Assembly (NCBI GenBank): GCA_902785075.1
Contig: CACZXN010000015.1
Span: 1-49,721, forward strand
Direction: 5' to 3'
Length of the DNA: 49,721 bases
From: an uncultured Bacteroidales bacterium
GTDB lineage: Bacteria; Bacteroidota; Bacteroidia; Bacteroidales; Bacteroidaceae
Under the pieces are notes generated by a model. The model was not told the DNA's origin and ran no database searches. It worked only from the letters and a program-made list of their open reading frames with translations. The position numbers and the translations under genes were made by a program. This document shows, in pieces, positions 43,683-49,721 of the stretch; positions within the stretch are counted from its first letter, which is position 1, and each line of letters begins with the position of its first letter.

Positions 43683-46298
43683 CTAAAGGTTCGCTAATTC
43701 TACAACTTTATCAACAGCAGCCTTCATGCCATCAGGGTTCTTACCACCTGCAGTTGCGAAGTGAGGTTGTCCACCTCCACCACCTTGCATGAGTTTAGCT
43801 GCCTCACGAACAAGTTGACCCGCATTCTTACCTGCCTTCACAAGGTCGTCTGAGAGACCTACTGTGAGAGTTGGTTTGCCTGTAGGAGCACATGCAATAG
43901 CTACAAGCAGCTGTTCTGGGAACTGTGTGCGAAGCTGGAACACCATATCTTTCACATTCTGCGGATCGGCAGGAATAACACCACAGATGACTTTCACGCC
44001 ATTGATGGTCTTTGCCTGTTCAATAAGCGATTTCTTGAACTCCATCGCCTTCTGAGCCTTGAACTCATCAACCTGAGCTTGAAGTTCCTTATTATCCGCA
44101 ATCGCTTTCTGGATAGTAGTCATGAGGTCTGGAGCATTGTTGAGCAAGCCACGAAGGTCAGCCATAAAGTCCTGAGCCTTATCGAGCATCTCCTCAACTT
44201 TCTTACCTGTGATAGCCTCAATACGACGCACACCTGCAGCAATACTACTTTCCGAAATGATACGAACCATTCCTAACTGTCCTGTTGCCTGAGCGTGACA
44301 TCCTCCACAGAACTCTACGCTTGTGCCGAACTTCACTACACGTACCTTATCGCCATATTTCTCACCAAAGAGCGCAATAGCACCCAACTTCTTAGCTTCC
44401 TCGATGGGTGTATCTCGGAATTCTTCCAATGGGATATTGGCACGAATCTTCTCGTTTACAATATGTTCGACCTCACGCAATTGTTCAGGAGTAACCTTTT
44501 CGAAGTGAGAGAAGTCAAATCGGAGCGAATCAGCTGTGACGAGCGAACCTTTCTGCTCGACATGAGTACCAAGTACTTCACGCAAAGCCTCATCGAGCAA
44601 GTGAGTACAAGTGTGGTTTGCCTCAATAGCACGACGGCGATCTACATCTACACAAGCCATAAACTCTGCTGTTGCATCTTGTGGCAACTTATCGACGATA
44701 TGGATTGACTGACCGTTCTCCTTCTTCGTATCTACTACATTGATGGTTTCGTTTTCATTGACCAGCACACCTGTGTCGCCTACTTCACCACCCATCTCTG
44801 CATAAAATGGAGTTTGATCGAGCACCACCTCGTACACTACCCCTTTCTTTTGCTTCACCTCACGATACTTCAAGACGTGACAGCTGTATTCTGTATAGTC
44901 GTAACCCACAAACTGGCTCTCACCTTCATTGAGAATGGTCCAATCGCCCATCTCTACCTGAGCAGCATTACGAGCACGTTCCTTCTGTTTGAGCATCTCT
45001 TGATTGAACCCTTCCTCGTCAACTGTCATGTTGTTCTCACGGCAAATCAATTCAGTCAGATCGAGCGGGAATCCGTATGTGTCAAACAGTTTGAATGCCT
45101 CCTCTCCTGGAATGACGCTCTTGCCTGCAGCCTTCACTTCATCCATCACATCACTCAGCAACTTGATACCATTAGCAAGGGTACGGAGGAAGGAATCTTC
45201 CTCTTCCTTCATCACTTTCATAATCAATTCCTTCTGTGCAGCTATCTCAGGGAAAGCCTCACCCATCTCTGCGATGAGAGTTGGAACCAACTTATAGATG
45301 AACGACTCTTTCTGTCCAAGGAACGTGTAACCATAACGAACAGCACGACGAAGAATGCGGCGAATGACATATCCCGCTTTTGCATTGCTTGGCAACTGAC
45401 CATCAGCAATTGAGAAAGCAATTGCACGCAGGTGGTCAGCCACAACACGCATAGCTACATCGGTCTTCTCATCCTCTCCATAACGCTTACCTGCCAAATC
45501 ACCAATCACCTTGATAATTGGCTGGAACACATCTGTATCGTAGTTGGATGTTTTGCCCTGAAGGGTACGAACCAGACGCTCAAATCCCATTCCTGTATCA
45601 ATTACCTTTGCAGGAAGTGGTTCGAGACTTCCGTCAGCCTTACGATTGTACTGCATGAACACAAGATTCCATATCTCTATAACCTGTGGATGGTCTTTAT
45701 TGACAAGTTCACGTCCAGGGAGTTTCGCTTTCTCCTCTGCTGGGCGCGAATCGACATGTAACTCAGAACAAGGTCCACAAGGACCTGTATCGCCCATTTC
45801 CCAGAAGTTATCATGTTTATTTCCATTGATGATATGGTCCTTAGGAAGGAACTGCTCCCAAATAGCAGCTGCTTCGTTATCTCGTTCCAATCCTTCCTCA
45901 GGCGAACCTTCAAACACGGTTGCATAGAGGTCGGCAGGATTGATTTTCAGCACATCAACGATATACTCCCACGCCCACGAGATGGCTTCCTTCTTGAAAT
46001 AGTCGCCAAATGACCAGTTGCCTAACATCTCGAACATCGTGTGGTGATAGGTATCATGTCCCACCTCTTCCAAGTCATTATGCTTACCGCTTACACGCAG
46101 ACATTTCTGCGAGTCGGCCATGCGACGGCTCTTAGGTTGCACGTTTCCAAGAATGATATCCTTGAACTGGTTCATACCTGCATTCGTGAACATCAGCGTA
46201 GGGTCGTCCTTCACAACCATTGGAGCTGAAGGCACGATAAGATGCTCCTTTGACTCAAAAAACTTCTTGTACGATTCACGTATCTCTTTTGCTGTCAT
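43683..46298 (-). CDS. alaS: Alanyl-tRNA synthetase
   Basis: 871 residues, full length. Class II synthetase core with [15 protein letters not shown], the editing domain with [20 protein letters not shown] and the zinc-binding CGGCHA, and the C-Ala domain with [19 protein letters not shown]. It charges tRNA-Ala and clears Ser/Gly mischarging. Start is ATG at 46298. A GCAAATTTA (-7 box on the minus strand) lies at 46335-46343. Confidence 0.98.
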   Translation of the reverse strand: MTAKEIRESYKKFFESKEHLIVPSAPMVVKDDPTLMFTNAGMNQFKDIILGNVQPKSRRMADSQKCLRVSGKHNDLEEVGHDTYHHTMFEMLGNWSFGDYFKKEAISWAWEYIVDVLKINPADLYATVFEGSPEEGLERDNEAAAIWEQFLPKDHIINGNKHDNFWEMGDTGPCGPCSELHVDSRPAEEKAKLPGRELVNKDHPQVIEIWNLVFMQYNRKADGSLEPLPAKVIDTGMGFERLVRTLQGKTSNYDTDVFQPIIKVIGDLAGKRYGEDEKTDVAMRVVADHLRAIAFSIADGQLPSNAKAGYVIRRILRRAVRYGYTFLGQKESFIYKLVPTLIAEMGEAFPEIAAQKELIMKVMKEEEDSFLRTLANGIKLLSDVMDEVKAAGKSVIPGEEAFKLFDTYGFPLDLTELICRENNMTVDEEGFNQEMLKQKERARNAAQVEMGDWTILNEGESQFVGYDYTEYSCHVLKYREVKQKKGVVYEVVLDQTPFYAEMGGEVGDTGVLVNENETINVVDTKKENGQSIHIVDKLPQDATAEFMACVDVDRRRAIEANHTCTHLLDEALREVLGTHVEQKGSLVTADSLRFDFSHFEKVTPEQLREVEHIVNEKIRANIPLEEFRDTPIEEAKKLGAIALFGEKYGDKVRVVKFGTSVEFCGGCHAQATGQLGMVRIISESSIAAGVRRIEAITGKKVEEMLDKAQDFMADLRGLLNNAPDLMTTIQKAIADNKELQAQVDEFKAQKAMEFKKSLIEQAKTINGVKVICGVIPADPQNVKDMVFQLRTQFPEQLLVAIACAPTGKPTLTVGLSDDLVKAGKNAGQLVREAAKLMQGGGGGQPHFATAGGKNPDGMKAAVDKVVELANL

Positions 46299-46349
46299 AT
46301 TCCTTTGTTAACTTTTATTTATTATAAATTTGGTGCAAATTTAGCAAAT

Positions 46350-46395
46350 AATTATGAATTATGGATGATGAATTAAGAATTATTATTAAATTTGC
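46350..46395 (+). promoter_or_regulatory. AT-rich heptamers and -7 box before glycosyltransferase operon
   Basis: Units AATTATG, AATTATG, GATGATG, AATTAAG, AATTATT run from 46350 to 46384, followed by TAAATTTGC (46387-46395), a fair Bacteroidetes -7 element. No good -33 box is visible. Confidence 0.45.
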
Positions 46396-46418
46396 AACGA
46401 GAAAGAACAGATACCCCC

Positions 46419-47327
46419 ATGAAACTATCCGTCATCGTTCCCGTTTATCAAGTTGCAGATACACTCCATCGATGTGTTGACAGCATTGTGTCGCAGACGT
46501 TCTCCGACTGGGAATTGATACTTGTTGACGATGGTTCGCCTGACGATTGCGGGAAAATCTGTGATGAGTATGCGGCAAAAGACACCCGCATTAAGGTTAT
46601 TCACAAAACAAATGGAGGGTTGAGCGATGCTCGAAACGCCGGACTTCAAATTGCACAGGGAGAGTTTGTAACATTCGTTGATAGCGACGACTACATCCAT
46701 CAAGACACCTATGAGCATGTGATGGGATATGCAAAGGATAACAACGAAGTGGATATCATAGAATACCCTATCATCGTACATGCTGGGCATCGTAGTCAGA
46801 CGGAATTACGATTTGAGGAGGTTGTCTATCCCGATTCTCGCTCATATTGGCTTAACAGCAAGGCATATACCCATTCCTATGCTTGCAATAAAGTGTACAA
46901 ACGCCACCTTTTCCACAACACAGAATTTCCTAAAGGTTATAAGTTTGAGGATGTCTGGATGTTACCACAACTATTGCACCATGAACCGATTGTCATGACT
47001 GTTTCTCGGGGGTTGTATTATTATTGCTGGAACACGGAAGGGATTACAGTCAAGGCATCAGGGAATGACCTTCTTCAACTCCTCAACGCACATATCAAGG
47101 CCTCTGAATTGCTGAAGATTCCATTTGAGAGCAATGATGCCCAATCATGGTATCTGCATGTTCTGAACATACAACTCGATGTATGCAAATTGTGTCGCAC
47201 ACATCCTATTATCCCCTCTCGTAAGCTTTCTCTGACTACCGCAACGACAACTCATGAGCGGCTCAAAATCATCATCTTAAACACTCTCGGCCTACGTGCC
47301 TTATGTAAACTAAAGCAGCTATTATGA
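46419..47327 (+). CDS. Family 2 glycosyltransferase
   Basis: 302 residues. GT-A fold: SVIVPVYQVADTLHRCVDS, LVDDGSPDDCG, NGGLSDARNAGL and FVDSDDYI (the DxD-like metal site at about 90). It transfers a sugar from an NDP-sugar onto a surface polysaccharide; acceptor unknown. Starts at the ATG at 46419; overlaps the next gene by ATGA. Confidence 0.92.
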   Translation: MKLSVIVPVYQVADTLHRCVDSIVSQTFSDWELILVDDGSPDDCGKICDEYAAKDTRIKVIHKTNGGLSDARNAGLQIAQGEFVTFVDSDDYIHQDTYEHVMGYAKDNNEVDIIEYPIIVHAGHRSQTELRFEEVVYPDSRSYWLNSKAYTHSYACNKVYKRHLFHNTEFPKGYKFEDVWMLPQLLHHEPIVMTVSRGLYYYCWNTEGITVKASGNDLLQLLNAHIKASELLKIPFESNDAQSWYLHVLNIQLDVCKLCRTHPIIPSRKLSLTTATTTHERLKIIILNTLGLRALCKLKQLL

Positions 47328-48280
47328 ACAGCATAACAATCAGTTTCATCATACCCTACTACAATCTGCCGGTAATGATGCTTAGAGAGTGTCTCGACAG
47401 TATTTTATCACTTCCGCTTCAACCTGGTGAATGCGAAATCATCATCGTGGACGATGGTTCCGAATATAGTGTAGAGGCTGAATTGCAAATATATGCTGAC
47501 AGAATTCAATACATTCGCAAGGAGAACGAGGGGGTGAGTGTGGCACGCAACCTTGGATTACAAATGGCAAAAGGTGAATACATTCAATTCGTTGATGCTG
47601 ACGACAAATTGATTAATAAGCCTTACATCCATTGCATAGAACTTCTTCGGGAGAAAAATGCAGACATGCTCCTATTTGACTTTTCGACAAGTCTGTCACC
47701 TTCATCGTTTTATACGGACGAAGGTCCCACCAGGGGCGCAACAATCATGAGTAGTCGCAACATTCATGGTTCACCTTGGGGTTACATATTCCGCAAATCA
47801 ATCTGCCAAAACTGCCAATTTACACCAGGCGTAAACTATGGTGAAGATGAAGAATTTACATCTCTTTTGCTGTTGCAAGCAGAGTCAGTACTGATTACTG
47901 ATGCCAAAGCTTATTACTATCGGCAACATGGTAGCTCCGCTATCCACCAAACCTTTAGAAGCGAAAAACGACTTACAGACACTCAAGGCGTCATATCAAG
48001 GCTTCATCACACCGCAAACACGCTATCGGGCGAAAAACGCTATGCCCTCCAACGTCGTGTAGCACAACTTACGATGGATTACATCTATAACGTAATCCGA
48101 CTGACAAAGTCCGGAGAAATCTTAAACCAGAAATTAGACAACTTGCGTCACGAAGGCCTTTTCCCTTTACCCAATGAAGCATACACAAGCAAATACACAT
48201 GGTTCCGCCGTATGACCAACAGCGCTTTGGGACGTCGGTTGCTGCTATTTATCATCCCATTAACGAAGAAAGAACGATGA
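47324..48280 (+). CDS. Family 2 glycosyltransferase
   Basis: 318 residues. SFIIPYYNLPVMMLRECLDS, IIVDDGSEYSVEAE, NEGVSVARNLGLQMAKGEY and FVDADDKLI show the GT-A fold with a DADD metal site. It overlaps both neighbours by four bases (ATGA), so translation of the three glycosyltransferases is coupled. Confidence 0.92.
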   Translation: MNSITISFIIPYYNLPVMMLRECLDSILSLPLQPGECEIIIVDDGSEYSVEAELQIYADRIQYIRKENEGVSVARNLGLQMAKGEYIQFVDADDKLINKPYIHCIELLREKNADMLLFDFSTSLSPSSFYTDEGPTRGATIMSSRNIHGSPWGYIFRKSICQNCQFTPGVNYGEDEEFTSLLLLQAESVLITDAKAYYYRQHGSSAIHQTFRSEKRLTDTQGVISRLHHTANTLSGEKRYALQRRVAQLTMDYIYNVIRLTKSGEILNQKLDNLRHEGLFPLPNEAYTSKYTWFRRMTNSALGRRLLLFIIPLTKKER

Positions 48281-49377
48281 AGATATTGTTGTTAGGTGAA
48301 TACAGTAACGTGCATGCCACTCTTGCAGAGGGATTGCGAGCGTTGGGACATGAAGTAACGGTCATCTCCAATGGCGACTTCTGGAAGAACTATCCTCGTG
48401 ATATCGACGTCTCCAGACCTTCAGGAAAATTCGGCGGGCTTAGATTGATATCAAAACTCTATTGGCTGCTGCCAAAAATGAAGGGATATGATGTGGTTCA
48501 ACTCATCAATCCTATGTTCTTCGAGATTAAAGCCGAACGCCACTTCTTCTTTTACGATTACATCCGCAAGCACAACAAGAAAGTGTTTCTTGGGGCTTTC
48601 GGAATGGATTGGTTTTGGGTTTATTATTGCAGCGTCAAGAAGCCGCTCCGATATAGCGATTTCAACTTTGGCGATAAGGTCCGTACCGACGAGGAAGCCT
48701 TGAAAGAGCAAAAAGACTGGATAGGAACTACGAAGGAACGCCTTAATAAACATATAGCAGAGACATGCGACGGCATCATCACAGGTCTTTACGAATACTG
48801 GGCTTGCTATCATCGTGCCATTCCACGGAAAACAACATTTATCCCATTTCCGATTCGTTGCCCTCAAAATATCTCCATTTCATCGGCAATTCCAACAAAG
48901 GTCCGTATCTTTATCGGCATCAACAAAAACCGTTCTGTGTATAAAGGGACAGACATCATGCTCCGAGCTGCGCTAGATGTTCAAAGCAAGTATCCCGACA
49001 AGATGCAGCTGATCAAAGCAGAATCGGTTCCGTTTGCCCAGTATCAGCAAATGATGGACGGTAGTGATGCCATTCTCGACCAACTCTATGCCTACACTCC
49101 TTCGATGAATCCACTGCTAGCGATGTCGAAAGGCATTATCTGTATTGGAGGAGGAGAACCAGAGAATTACGAAATAATCAACGAAACAGAACTGCGTCCT
49201 ATCATCAACGTAGAGCCGAACTACGAGAGTGTCTATAAAGAAGTGGAACATCTGGTGCTCCACCCCGAACTTATTCCTACATTAAAACGCCAAAGTGTTG
49301 AATACGTTCGGAAACATCACGACTACCTAAAGGTAGCCCGTCAGTATCTTTCCTATTGGGAATCATGCGGCAACTAA
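48277..49377 (+). CDS. GT-B-type glycosyltransferase
   Basis: 366 residues. Opens KILLLGEYSNVHATLAEGLRALGHEV, as in GT-B (GT4-like) enzymes, and has a C-terminal NDP-sugar site region (GSDAILDQLYAYTPSMNPLLAMSKG then GGGEPENYE, where Glu contacts the donor). Donor and acceptor are unknown. It is the last gene of the three-gene overlap series; the polysaccharide locus may stop here or resume beyond the window. Confidence 0.8.
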   Translation: MKILLLGEYSNVHATLAEGLRALGHEVTVISNGDFWKNYPRDIDVSRPSGKFGGLRLISKLYWLLPKMKGYDVVQLINPMFFEIKAERHFFFYDYIRKHNKKVFLGAFGMDWFWVYYCSVKKPLRYSDFNFGDKVRTDEEALKEQKDWIGTTKERLNKHIAETCDGIITGLYEYWACYHRAIPRKTTFIPFPIRCPQNISISSAIPTKVRIFIGINKNRSVYKGTDIMLRAALDVQSKYPDKMQLIKAESVPFAQYQQMMDGSDAILDQLYAYTPSMNPLLAMSKGIICIGGGEPENYEIINETELRPIINVEPNYESVYKEVEHLVLHPELIPTLKRQSVEYVRKHHDYLKVARQYLSYWESCGN

Positions 49378-49721
49378 TCCAAGGTCAAATGACCAAGAGA
49401 CAAAAAAGGAGCTAGCTTCACAGCCCGCTCCAGGATATTCCGATTTGATTATTTATCGATTTTCTTAGCCCCAACGGGGCGAAATAATGTAGGATAGGGC
49501 CTATTTATTTACGATTTGACGATTGACCATTGACGATTGATTTATTTGACGATTTACATATTCTCACATTATACTCCCCGCCCTAGAGGGAGGGGTACGG
49601 GGGTGGGTCTGTTAGATCTTTACCCTATCCTTTGTTCTGTCACCCCTACGGGGTTCTTGAACCTTGAAACTACTCTGGAGGAGTGCGTCAATGGTGGAGG
49701 AATCTGCAAATATATGCAATA
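49378..49721. repeat. Repeat-rich 3' end, no gene seen
   Basis: GGTCA-AA-TGACC (49382-49393) follows the last gene. CCCCAACGGGG (49469-49479) and ATAGGGCCTAT (49494-49504), then TTGACGA-type heptamers (49516-49543), a G/C-rich palindromic stretch (49577-49605, CCCGCCCTAGAGGG-like) and CCCCTACGGGG (49645-49655) follow. These resemble dispersed intergenic repeats of Bacteroidales. I find no tRNA, rRNA or protein gene here. Confidence 0.65.

Noticed and set aside
44814-45413. 199-codon plus-strand reading frame inside alaS
   Set aside because: Antisense to a full-length conserved synthetase.
1-49721. tRNA or rRNA genes
   Set aside because: No stretch between genes showed a cloverleaf or rRNA-like sequence by reading; a tRNAscan run was not possible, so a missed tRNA is not excluded.

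Overview
The window looks like a chromosomal segment from a Bacteroidales bacterium of the Prevotella type (Prevotellaceae). Direct signs are repeated promoters of the Bacteroidetes form (TTTG, a gap of 19-20 bases, then TAnnTTTGC), type IX secretion genes (porU, porV), a DUF4290 gene next to murA, a TonB/OMP-type barrel, and secreted proteins whose signal peptides end in xxAQ. The genus is inferred; no rRNA or tRNA gene was found.

Layout. Bases 1-1150 carry no convincing ordinary gene but are dense in repeats and palindromes. Bases 1152-5915 hold two secreted fasciclin-type proteins, the first with a tandem dockerin pair at its N terminus. A sugar-nucleotidyltransferase and a secreted endonuclease/exonuclease/phosphatase-fold protein follow, driven by an almost exact copy of the promoter used by the fasciclin pair. 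On the minus strand lie gdhA, a secreted HExxH metalloprotease-like protein, a small secreted protein with a T9SS-like tail, and a secreted PI-PLC-like enzyme. On the plus strand come a short formate/nitrite-type transporter and an ECF sigma operon (sigma factor, membrane anti-sigma candidate, secreted protein, outer-membrane barrel).

Bases 16534-28226 form a long co-directional envelope and housekeeping cluster: tsaB, DUF4290, murA, rimM, dxr, rseP, a fumarylacetoacetase-fold enzyme, porU, porV, ispF. It joins tRNA modification, peptidoglycan and isoprenoid precursor synthesis, intramembrane proteolysis and T9SS cargo processing. MurA has Asp in place of the usual active-site Cys. After a small secreted protein come menA, a MORN protein, a large TonB-type barrel protein, DUF2809, rsmD, a membrane-anchored hypothetical, a RecD-like helicase, a 950-residue secreted beta-sandwich (MG2-like) protein flanked by 30-bp direct repeats, an HU-like regulator, luxS, an EamA transporter, a sialate O-acetylesterase-type enzyme, alaS, and three glycosyltransferases of a surface polysaccharide locus.

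The most unusual signal is non-coding. Five intergenic places carry arrays of short palindromes or half-sites repeated at 11 or 21-22 bp, i.e. in phase with the DNA helix: 101-170, 978-1056, 13161-13195, 29086-29189 and 40871-41013. The motif differs between arrays but the pitch is shared, and some half-sites recur between arrays (for example CCTAGGACTTTT). The largest array, seven palindromes, lies between a strong promoter and the start of the HU-like gene. I read this as a family of phased protein-binding arrays; I do not recognise a published description. Heptamer (7-bp) tandem repeats in several minus-strand gaps and at the 3' end form a second repeat class.
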